The notes below the pieces were generated by a model. The model was not told where the DNA came from and did not search any database. It saw only the letters and a list, made by a program, of their open reading frames with translations. The position numbers and the translations under genes were made by a program. Source: Mailhella massiliensis (lineage in GTDB: Bacteria > Desulfobacterota > Desulfovibrionia > Desulfovibrionales > Desulfovibrionaceae). Taken from it: 12,356 nucleotides of DNA. Positions 5,875-12,299 of the stretch are shown here, piece after piece; the stretch's first letter is position 1, and the number at the start of each line of letters is the position of its first letter. Location: the NCBI RefSeq assembly GCF_020741395.1, contig NZ_DYZA01000051.1, positions 1-12,356 of the forward strand, in the 5' to 3' direction.

Positions 5875-7423
5875 ACAGTCCGCCTCCGGACGCACGGTGG
5901 CTATCCTGGACATGGGGTCCAACTCCCTGCGCATGATCGTCGTGCGCATAGGATCGAACCGCGTGACCAGTGTGCTCAATCAGGTGAAGCAGATGGTGCG
6001 GCTCGGGGAAGGAGCGTTCGGGGAACACCGGCTCCAGCCTGAGCCCATGCGCCGTACCGTGGCCGCTCTGCGCGGCTTCGCGGGAATGTGCCGCTCCTAC
6101 GGAGTGGATGAGGTGGTGGCGCTTGCCACCGCCGCCGTGCGGGATGCGGAGAACGGGCAGGAATTCATGGACGAAGTGCGCCGAGAGACGGGCTTTGATT
6201 TCACCGTCATTTCCGGCAGGGAAGAGGCGCGTCTCATCTGCCGGGGCGTTTCCGTGGCTCTGGAGCCTTTCGCGGGCAAGCGCATGTTCATCGACATAGG
6301 CGGCGGCAGCACGGAACTTTCCGTCGCCGAGGGAAGCGATATTCTGGAGCTGGAATCCCTCAAGCTGGGGGCAGTGCGCCTTGCCGGGCTTTTTCCCTGT
6401 TCCTCGCCGGTGAGCGCGCAGCGCTACGCCCAGATGCAGCAATATGTGCGCGACCATGCGGTTCTGCCGTTGCAGCGCATGGAAGCCCTGTCCCCATCCG
6501 AGCTTGTCGGAAGTTCCGGCACCATACAGAGCCTTGCGGAAATGGCCGTTGCCATGGCCCGGGAAGCGGGCGGAAAAACGGCCGATACCCCGGAGAGGTT
6601 GAGCATTGAGGGCTTGAAGCGCATAGTGAAGGCCCTTTGCGAAAGAAACGAGGAAGGGCGCATGGCGCTGCCGGGCATGAACCCGAGGCGTACGGGCATA
6701 CTCATCCCCGGAGCGGCCATACTCCAGACCATCATGGAAGAGCTGAATTTCGGCTCCGTGCGGGTTTCTGCCCGGGGCCTCAGGGACGGCGCCCTTGCGG
6801 ACTATGTCGAGAGCATGTTCGAAGATAAGGGACGGATTTCCGTGAAAGGGCAGAGCGTGCTGCGTCTGGCGCGACTCTGTCGTTTTGAGGAGATTCATTC
6901 CCACCATGTGGCGAATCTTGCCGTCATGCTTTTCGATCACGCCCGGGCTCAGGGGCTGTATAGAGGGCCGGCTCGCATGCGTGAGCTTCTGTATTATGCC
7001 GCCCTTCTGCATGACATAGGCATTTTCCTTTCCTTCACCAGGCATAACGCGCACAGCCATTATCTTATCCGGAACAGCGAAATGCTGGGATTCACAGAGA
7101 AGGAAGTCTCCCTCATGGCGTTACTGGCGCTGTTCCACCGCTACGGCTATACCAAAAAGGACAGGGCGGGCGTGGAGCTTTCCGCAGAAGGGCTGGAGGA
7201 GATCCGGCCTCTTGCGCTTTTTCTTTCCCTGGCTGAAGCTCTGGACAAAAGCCACAGGCAGGCCGTGACGAAGGCGTTTTTTGAGCGCCGGGAGGAAGGC
7301 GTCGCTCTTATAATCCGGGCCAAGGCCCCCTGCCCTGTGGAACAGGAGAGGCTGAAGCGCTGCTTCAAGGCCATGGAAAAGTGTTTCGGCAAAACGCAGG
7401 TTCTGTGGCAGGGGGAAGGGTAA
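5864..7423 (+). CDS. ppx: exopolyphosphatase / pppGpp phosphatase, Ppx/GppA family (519 aa)
   Basis: Removes terminal phosphates from polyphosphate; GppA members also convert pppGpp to ppGpp. The N-terminal half is the ASKHA-fold phosphatase: AILDMGSNSLRMIVVR (phosphate loop 1), LATAAVRDAENG, and ISGREEARLI with catalytic-position glutamates E120/E121 (E. coli Ppx uses E121). FIDIGGGSTEL at 142-152 follows, then SLKLGAVRL and VGSSGTIQSL. The C-terminal half (from about residue 330) is an HD domain with H348 (HHV), H383-D384 (LHDIG) and D461 (EALD), as in full-length Ppx/GppA. ATG 5864 is chosen over the in-frame GTG at 5855 because the GGAAGG around 5850-5855 is properly placed for the ATG. 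The start overlaps the HD gene by 11 nt, implying translational coupling. Ppx and GppA activities cannot be separated from sequence alone; the ppk context favours Ppx. Confidence 0.93.
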   Translation: MDAEQSASGRTVAILDMGSNSLRMIVVRIGSNRVTSVLNQVKQMVRLGEGAFGEHRLQPEPMRRTVAALRGFAGMCRSYGVDEVVALATAAVRDAENGQEFMDEVRRETGFDFTVISGREEARLICRGVSVALEPFAGKRMFIDIGGGSTELSVAEGSDILELESLKLGAVRLAGLFPCSSPVSAQRYAQMQQYVRDHAVLPLQRMEALSPSELVGSSGTIQSLAEMAVAMAREAGGKTADTPERLSIEGLKRIVKALCERNEEGRMALPGMNPRRTGILIPGAAILQTIMEELNFGSVRVSARGLRDGALADYVESMFEDKGRISVKGQSVLRLARLCRFEEIHSHHVANLAVMLFDHARAQGLYRGPARMRELLYYAALLHDIGIFLSFTRHNAHSHYLIRNSEMLGFTEKEVSLMALLALFHRYGYTKKDRAGVELSAEGLEEIRPLALFLSLAEALDKSHRQAVTKAFFERREEGVALIIRAKAPCPVEQERLKRCFKAMEKCFGKTQVLWQGEG

Positions 7424-7447
7424 CCTTCTTTTTTTCTGAAGTTCAAC

Positions 7448-7474
7448 GCCCGGGCATGGTTCCCGGGCTTTTTT
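7448..7474 (+). terminator. intrinsic terminator of the polyphosphate operon
   Basis: A perfect 7-bp GC stem, GCCCGGG (7448-7454) and CCCGGGC (7462-7468), encloses a 7-nt loop and is followed directly by six T residues (7469-7474). It lies 24 nt after the ppx stop and marks the end of the plus-strand phosphate/polyphosphate block. Confidence 0.92.
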
Positions 7475-7647
7475 CATCATTTTCGCCATGCGTGGAATAA
7501 GCGGCACGCGGCAAGGGATTTTCGGAACTTGCGGCCCCGATTCTGGACATTGCCCGGAAAGTGATTAACCTTGCACCGAACCAGTAGACGGAAAACGCGA
7601 AGTATTCTTTTTTTGGGGAAGGGGCTTCGCATCACAGGAGTATAATC
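7475..7647 (+). promoter_or_regulatory. leader/promoter region of nifU-nifS (no clear box)
   Basis: These 173 bases separate the terminator from nifU and must contain the nifU promoter if the pair is transcribed on its own. I found no well-spaced sigma-70 boxes. TTGCAC near 7571 and TATTCT near 7603 resemble the two elements but lie too far apart (26 nt). No sigma-54 GG/GC element and no clear Rrf2/IscR-type palindrome could be recognised by eye. The ribosome binding site AGGAG (7636-7640) sits 7 nt before the nifU ATG. Confidence 0.35.
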
Positions 7648-8484
7648 ATGTGGGAATATACCGAGACTGTCCGTGACCACTTCCTGCATCCGCGCAATGC
7701 CGGCGTGCTTGAAGATGCCAACGTCATCGGCGAGGCGGGAAGCCTTGCCTGCGGCGACGCTCTGAAGCTTATGCTGAAGGTCAGCGACCAGGGCATCATT
7801 GAAGACGCGAAATTCCAGACCTTCGGCTGCGCCAGCGCCATAGCTTCCAGCTCCGCCCTTACCGAGCTCATCAAGGGCAAGCACATGGATGAGGCCGCAA
7901 AACTGACGAACCGGGAAATCGCCGAGTATCTCGGCGGCCTTCCCAAGGAAAAGATGCACTGTTCCGTCATGGGCGAGGAAGCCCTGGAAGATGCGATACG
8001 CCACTGGAAGGGGCTGCCCTCCAAGGCACAGGCGGAAGAAGGGCGCCTTGTGTGCAAGTGCTTCGGTGTGACCGACCTTCAGATCATCAAGGTGGCGAAG
8101 GAAAACAACCTCACCACCGTGGAGGAAGTGACCGACTTCATCAAGGCCGGCGGCGCCTGCGGCAGCTGCAAGGACGACATTCAGTCCATCCTCGACAAGC
8201 TCCATTCCCTGGAAAAGCCCCTGCAGGAAATACGCCCCGTGCCCCGCATGACCAATGTGCAGCGCATGCAGAAAGTCATGACCATCATCAATGAAGACAT
8301 TGCTCCCCGCCTTGCGCTGGACGGCGGCAGCATAGAACTTGTGGACGTAGACGGCACCACCGTGGTGGTGGCCCTGCGCGGTGCTTGTTCCGGGTGCAGC
8401 GCCAGCCAGCTGACGCTGAAGAATCTGGTGGAAAAAACCCTGCGCGAACAGGTGGATTCTGCCATCAACGTGGTGGAGGCGTGA
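7648..8484 (+). CDS. nifU: NifU-type iron-sulfur cluster scaffold protein (278 aa)
   Basis: Scaffold on which Fe-S clusters are built from sulfur supplied by cysteine desulfurase. All three NifU domains are present. The N-terminal IscU-like scaffold domain carries C35 (SLACGDALKL, with D37), C61 (FGCASAI) and C105 (KMHCSVMG). The central permanent [2Fe-2S] BFD-like ferredoxin domain carries C136-x-C138 and C171-x2-C174. The C-terminal NFU domain carries the transfer motif C247-SG-C250. Positions match Azotobacter NifU within one residue, so the protein is full length and probably active. The start ATG at 7648 has AGGAG 7 nt upstream. nifS follows after 1 nt. In sulfate reducers and other anaerobes, a NifU/NifS pair commonly serves general Fe-S assembly without nitrogenase; that role is inferred here, since no nif structural gene is in view. 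Confidence 0.96.
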   Translation: MWEYTETVRDHFLHPRNAGVLEDANVIGEAGSLACGDALKLMLKVSDQGIIEDAKFQTFGCASAIASSSALTELIKGKHMDEAAKLTNREIAEYLGGLPKEKMHCSVMGEEALEDAIRHWKGLPSKAQAEEGRLVCKCFGVTDLQIIKVAKENNLTTVEEVTDFIKAGGACGSCKDDIQSILDKLHSLEKPLQEIRPVPRMTNVQRMQKVMTIINEDIAPRLALDGGSIELVDVDGTTVVVALRGACSGCSASQLTLKNLVEKTLREQVDSAINVVEA

Positions 8485-8485
8485 C

Positions 8486-9664
8486 ATGGCCGACGTTACC
8501 GACGTAATCTATCTTGACAACAACGCCACCACGCGGGTTGCCCCCGAAGTAGTGGAAGCCATGCTGCCCGCCTTCGGCCCCCTGTACGGTAATGCCTCCA
8601 GCATGCACACCTTCGGCGGCCAGATGGGCCGTCACATGGCCCTTGCCCGCGAACAGGTCGCCGGTATACTCGGCGCCGATCCTGAAGAGATCATTTTCAC
8701 CTCCTGCGGTTCCGAATCCGACAATGCAGCTTGGTATTCCGCCACGGAAACGCAGCCGGAAAAACGCCATGTCATCACCACCAAGGTGGAGCACTCCGCC
8801 GTGCTCGCCTACGGCCATTATCTTGAGGACAAGGGATATGAGGTGACGTGGCTCGGCGTGGACGAGAAGGGCCAGATCAGCCTTGAGGAGCTTGAGCGCG
8901 CCCTCCGTCCCGATACGGCCTTGGTTTCCATGATGTACGCCAACAACGAAACGGGCACCATTTTTCCTATAGAAAAGGTGGCCTCCATCGTGAAGTCCCA
9001 TGGCGTGCAGCTGCATGTGGACGCCGTGCAGGCTGTGGGCAAGGAAGTCATCAACCTTGCAAAACTTCCCATCGACTACCTTGCACTTTCCGGGCATAAA
9101 CTCCATGCCCCCAAGGGCATAGGCGCGCTGTATGTCCGCCGCGGCACCCGTTTCCGCCCCTATGTGAAGGGCGGGCATCAGGAGCGCGGCCGTCGTGCCG
9201 GTACTGAGAATGTGCCCTACATCATCGGCCTCGGCAAGGCCTGCGAACTGGCCTCCTCCAACATGGAGAAGGAGCGTACCCAGGTTGCCGCCCTGCGCGA
9301 CCGCCTGCAGGAAGGGCTGCTCGCCGCCATACCTCATTGCAAGATCAACGGAGATCAGGCTCACCGCCTGCCCAATACGCTGAATATTTCCTTCGAGGCT
9401 GTGGAGGGCGAGGCGCTGCTTCTGCAGCTCGACCAGTATCATATCTGCGCGAGTTCCGGCTCTGCCTGCACCTCCGGCAGTCTTGAGCCTTCTCATGTGC
9501 TGCGCGCCATGGGAGTCCCCTTCAACTATGCTCACGGCTCCGTGCGCTTCAGCCTGAGCCGTTACAATACCCGTGAGGAAATCGAGCGCGTGATTGAAGT
9601 CATGCCCGGCATTGTGGAGGAGCTGCGCAAGATTTCTCCCTTTGCGGCTTTTCTGAAGAAGTAA
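8486..9664 (+). CDS. nifS: cysteine desulfurase, NifS type (392 aa)
   Basis: A PLP-dependent enzyme that takes sulfur from L-cysteine, leaving alanine, and passes it as persulfide to NifU. Visible motifs are the N-terminal YLDNNATTRVAPEV, the PLP-ring histidine in EHSAVLAYGH, HVDAVQAVGK (PLP aspartate), the Schiff-base lysine K205 in SGHKLHAPKG, and the catalytic cysteine C328 in SSGSACTSGSLEPSHVL. The catalytic loop and RRAGTEN segment are typical of the group I (NifS/IscS) enzymes. Length is normal. The start ATG at 8486 comes 1 nt after the nifU stop, with GGAGG at 8475-8479 inside the nifU end, so the two are translationally coupled. NifS and IscS cannot be separated from sequence alone; pairing with a three-domain NifU supports the NifS name. 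Confidence 0.96.
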   Translation: MADVTDVIYLDNNATTRVAPEVVEAMLPAFGPLYGNASSMHTFGGQMGRHMALAREQVAGILGADPEEIIFTSCGSESDNAAWYSATETQPEKRHVITTKVEHSAVLAYGHYLEDKGYEVTWLGVDEKGQISLEELERALRPDTALVSMMYANNETGTIFPIEKVASIVKSHGVQLHVDAVQAVGKEVINLAKLPIDYLALSGHKLHAPKGIGALYVRRGTRFRPYVKGGHQERGRRAGTENVPYIIGLGKACELASSNMEKERTQVAALRDRLQEGLLAAIPHCKINGDQAHRLPNTLNISFEAVEGEALLLQLDQYHICASSGSACTSGSLEPSHVLRAMGVPFNYAHGSVRFSLSRYNTREEIERVIEVMPGIVEELRKISPFAAFLKK

Positions 9665-9686
9665 CGCCGCCTTCAATACAACAATG

Positions 9687-9724
9687 AAAAAGCCCGCTTC
9701 CGTCGAAACGGAAACGGGCTTTTT
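9687..9724. terminator. bidirectional intrinsic terminator after nifS
   Basis: The AAAAAGCCCG arm and the CGGGCTTTTT arm pair, as do TTCCGT (9698-9703) and ACGGAA (9708-9713). The loop is CGAA, with one C/A mismatch in the stem. T-runs lie on the 3' side of both strands, so it can stop plus-strand transcription from nifS and minus-strand transcription from the hydrogenase genes. It begins 23 nt after the nifS stop. Confidence 0.9.
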
Positions 9725-9813
9725 GCGTTATACAGGCTGGACAGGTACGCAATGTTTCTGAGGGAAGGGAAGCTTCGGGTGAGCTTCCATGGCCGGGGAT
9801 GCGGATCCTCATC

Positions 9814-9846
9814 AAAAAAACAAATCTGCGAAGCGCTTTTTCGCAG
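9814..9846 (-). terminator. intrinsic terminator of the hydrogenase operon (minus strand)
   Basis: A 7-bp perfect stem, CTGCGAA (9826-9832) with TTCGCAG (9840-9846), encloses a 7-nt loop. On the minus strand it is followed within four bases by seven T residues (A-run at 9814-9820). It starts 44 nt after the hydrogenase stop codon. Together with the hairpin at 9687-9724 it insulates the two convergent operons. Confidence 0.8.
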
Positions 9847-9889
9847 GCTGAGATCCGGTGCGGCATGGCGATATGCCCGGAGCAGCGCG

Positions 9890-11596
9890 CTATTCGGGCT
9901 TGTCCTTTCCTCCCATGTTCCTGTGCAGAAGCTCATGTTCCCGGCCTTTAAGCAGGGTGGCGTACAAGGTATCGAGCAGAGGGTTCTCACTGGTTTTTTT
10001 GATCTGCATATTGATATCGGTTTCGTAGAGGGCGTTACGCCGTTCTCTGGAAAAGCCTCCGCATGAGGAAACGGGCTGTCCTCCTCCCATGATGCAGCCT
10101 CCGGGGCAGGCCATGAACTCCACAAAGTCATAATGCGCCTTGCCCTCGCGCATGGCACATAGGAGCGTATCGGCGTTGCGCAGTCCGCTCACCACGGCCG
10201 CGCGGATGCTGCGGCCCTTATGTTCGAAGGTGAATTCCCGAATGCCAGCCTCACCGCGTACTCCCGTGCGCTTAAGTTCATCAAGAGTCGCCCTGTCGTG
10301 TCCGGTGATGAGGTTGCGCATCACGGCCTCGGCTACGCCACCGCTGGAACCGAAGATAATGCCCGCTCCGGAGGTGATGCCGAAGGGCATGTCGGCGGCG
10401 TCCTTCTCCGCACCGTTCAGGTTCAGTCCGTAGCTTTGTATCATACCGGTCAGTTCTTCCGTGGTCAGCACGAAGTCCACGTCCTGCCGTCCCAGGGTAT
10501 AGGATTCAGGGCGCAGTATTTCATCCTTCTTGGCCGTGCATGGCATAACAGCCACGGAAACAAGGCGGCGACCTTTTTCATCGGGTACTTCCCTGTCCCA
10601 GGCGCGTAGTACCGCGCCGAACATCTGCATGGGGGAACGACAGGTGGAAAGATGGGGGATGAAGTCGGGATGTTTCTTTTCGCAGAAGCGCACCCATGCG
10701 GGGCAGCAGCTTGTGAAGAGCGGGAGCTTTTCCCCGGAGGCGAGGCGTTCCAGAAGCTCCTTGCCTTCTTCCGCAACGGTAAGGTCGGCACCGAAGGCCG
10801 TGTCGTACACTTCCGCAAAACCCAGGCGATGCATCACCGTGACAAGGCGGTTCATCACATTTTTTCCGGCGGGGAAGCCGAACCTGTCGCCTATAGCCGT
10901 GCGCACGGCCGGGGCTATCTGCGCCACCACGCGTGCACCGGGATCCGCCAGAGCAGCCCACACAGCCTCAACATCATTTTTGATGGAAATGGCGCCCGTA
11001 GGGCAGACTACGCGGCATTGTCCGCAGCCCACGCAGTCGGTATCGGCAAGGCGGCGGTTGTAGGCAGGCGTGACCAGTGTGGCCACACCTTTCCCTGCAA
11101 AGTCCAGGGCGTCCACTGCCTGTATGTTGTCGCACATACGCACACAGTCGCCGCAGAGTATGCACTTGCTCGGCGTACGCACGATACAGTTTGAACTGTT
11201 GTCCACCTCATGGTGTTCCTGCACGCTTTTGAAGCGCACACTGTGCACGCCCATACGCTCGGCGAGGTTCTGCAGATGGCAGTCGCCGCTCTTGTTGCAG
11301 GTGGTACAGTCGCGGTCGTGTGAGGCGAGCAGAAGCTCCAGGAGCGTGCGGCGGTAACGCCGGAGCTCCGGCGTGTTGGTCTGGATGTTCATGCCCTCGC
11401 GAGGCTTGACTGTGCAGGAGGCGAAGTAACGGCCCTCGTCGTCCTTGACGGTGCAGAGGCGACAGGCCCCGTATACGGAAAGTTCCGAAACATAGCAGAG
11501 TGTGGGCAGGTCGATTCCTGCGTTGCGGATAACCGTCAGTACATTGGTTTCATCGGTGAATTCGACGCGGATGCCGTCAATAGTCATGGTGCCCAT
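9890..11596 (-). CDS. hndD: [FeFe]-hydrogenase catalytic subunit, HndD-like (568 aa)
   Basis: Reversible H2 oxidation/proton reduction at an H-cluster. Cluster ligands run in order: a [2Fe-2S] ferredoxin domain (C34, C45, C48, C61), a His-ligated [4Fe-4S] (H93, C97, C100, C106), and two [4Fe-4S] ferredoxin clusters (C145/148/151/155 and C188/191/194/198). All three H-cluster signatures are intact: TSCCPAW with C297 and proton-relay C298, MPCTAKK with C353, and MACPGGCIMGGGQP with C497 and C501. A small-subunit-like tail follows (ETDINMQIKKTSENPLL). There is no Tat signal, so it is likely cytoplasmic. ATG 11596 is chosen because AAGGA lies 6 nt upstream and the preceding gene stops 2 nt before; ATG 11587 is a weaker alternative. 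Domain order matches HndD of the NADP-reducing Desulfovibrio hydrogenase, but the usual HndA, HndB and complete HndC are not next to it here. Confidence 0.96.
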   Translation of the reverse strand: MGTMTIDGIRVEFTDETNVLTVIRNAGIDLPTLCYVSELSVYGACRLCTVKDDEGRYFASCTVKPREGMNIQTNTPELRRYRRTLLELLLASHDRDCTTCNKSGDCHLQNLAERMGVHSVRFKSVQEHHEVDNSSNCIVRTPSKCILCGDCVRMCDNIQAVDALDFAGKGVATLVTPAYNRRLADTDCVGCGQCRVVCPTGAISIKNDVEAVWAALADPGARVVAQIAPAVRTAIGDRFGFPAGKNVMNRLVTVMHRLGFAEVYDTAFGADLTVAEEGKELLERLASGEKLPLFTSCCPAWVRFCEKKHPDFIPHLSTCRSPMQMFGAVLRAWDREVPDEKGRRLVSVAVMPCTAKKDEILRPESYTLGRQDVDFVLTTEELTGMIQSYGLNLNGAEKDAADMPFGITSGAGIIFGSSGGVAEAVMRNLITGHDRATLDELKRTGVRGEAGIREFTFEHKGRSIRAAVVSGLRNADTLLCAMREGKAHYDFVEFMACPGGCIMGGGQPVSSCGGFSRERRNALYETDINMQIKKTSENPLLDTLYATLLKGREHELLHRNMGGKDKPE

Positions 11597-11598
11597 GG

Positions 11599-12090
11599 TC
11601 AGTCCTTGATGGAAATGGCGCCGAACTTGCAGTTCATCATGCAGGTGCCGCATTTGATGCAGGTTGCGTGGTCGATGACGAAAGGCTTTTTCACAACGCC
11701 GTTGATGGCGTGCACAGGGCAGTTGCGCGCGCATTTGGAGCAGCCCTTGCAGCGCTTCGGGTCGATATCGAAAAAGATGAGCTCCTGATAGGGGCCGGGC
11801 AGGTATTCTTCAATGATGCGTTCTTCCCCGCCCTGATGGTTCAGCACGGACATGACTTGTCGGGCAATGCTCTTGCCGAGACCGCAGCGCGCGGTATGCT
11901 CGATAAGAATGCCGAGTTCGGCAAGCAGGGCCATTTCCTCAGGTTCGGGAAAGGGAGAAGGGGAATCCGAGAGTATCTGTTGCATCTGCCTTGTGCCTTC
12001 CCGGCAGGAAATACACTTGCCGCAGCACTGATCGCTGGTGAATTTTTCAAGAACGGCCAGAGCCTTCTGCGTTTCCGAGGATTTTTCCAT
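11599..12090 (-). CDS. HndC/NuoF C-terminal-like iron-sulfur protein lacking the FMN/NAD(P)H domain (163 aa)
   Basis: This protein matches only the C-terminal third of HndC/NuoF-type hydrogenase diaphorase subunits. Residues 14-75 correspond to the NuoF C-terminal helical Fe-S domain with N3-type ligands C23-x2-C26-x2-C29 (CGKCISCREGTRQM) and C69 (ARCGLG). Residues 105-163 hold a two-[4Fe-4S] ferredoxin domain, C114/117/120/124 and C144/147/150/154. Three [4Fe-4S] clusters are therefore predicted. The Rossmann-like FMN/NADH-binding part and SLBB domain are absent. It is not a visible frameshift relic: an in-frame TAA (12109-12111) lies six codons before the ATG, and no HndC-like sequence is seen upstream. 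The Shine-Dalgarno sequence is weak (CTGGAA). It ends 2 nt before hndD and is presumably an electron-transfer partner. C22 next to C23 is an extra cysteine. Confidence 0.85.
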   Translation of the reverse strand: MEKSSETQKALAVLEKFTSDQCCGKCISCREGTRQMQQILSDSPSPFPEPEEMALLAELGILIEHTARCGLGKSIARQVMSVLNHQGGEERIIEEYLPGPYQELIFFDIDPKRCKGCSKCARNCPVHAINGVVKKPFVIDHATCIKCGTCMMNCKFGAISIKD

Positions 12091-12136
12091 TGAGGGGTTC
12101 CAGAAATGTTAAAAGATAAGAAGAATCAGAGGTTGC

Positions 12137-12163
12137 ATGATAAAAGCAGAATGTCGAAGGCAA
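12137..12163 (-). promoter_or_regulatory. candidate sigma-70 promoter for the hydrogenase operon
   Basis: On the minus strand, TTGCCT (12158-12163) and TATCAT (12137-12142) are separated by 15 nt. The -10 box matches the consensus at five of six bases; the -35 is poor and the spacer is short. A transcript would start near 12130 with a leader of about 40 nt. This is weak evidence from pattern alone. Confidence 0.25.
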
Positions 12164-12206
12164 GGAACTACTCCAGGCGGGGCAGTTTTGTAAAGCCTGC
12201 GTCGAG

Positions 12207-12224
12207 GAGTGAAGAAGATCACAA
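12207..12224. promoter_or_regulatory. CRP/FNR- or Rex-like dyad upstream of the hydrogenase operon
   Basis: The inverted repeat GTGA-N6-TCAC (12209-12222), flanked by AA on one side (minus strand TTGTGA-N6-TCACT), resembles binding sites of CRP/FNR-family regulators and, less exactly, the TTGTGA half site of the redox regulator Rex. It lies about 120 bp upstream of the first hydrogenase gene. Only one half-site is a full match, so a chance occurrence is possible. Confidence 0.3.
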
Positions 12225-12299
12225 GCGCTTCGGGCGGTATTTTTTTTTGTGTCGGTCTTTTCCTGGCCTGCACGCAATGGCTGTCTTTTTCCGTGCATA

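Noticed and set aside
7648..9664. nifU/nifS as evidence for nitrogen fixation
   Set aside because: No nifHDK, nifB, nifEN or nifV is in the window, and NifU/NifS pairs act in general Fe-S assembly in many non-fixing anaerobes.
9725..9889. plus-strand frame at 9752-10066 between nifS and hndD
   Set aside because: It runs into the antisense of hndD and crosses a clear minus-strand terminator; no family match or ribosome site.
12047..12298. 83-codon minus-strand ORF upstream of the hydrogenase pair, considered as a remnant of the missing HndC N-terminus
   Set aside because: The translation has no flavin- or NAD-binding glycine motifs and no similarity to HndC/NuoF. It lies in a different frame and shows no coding character.
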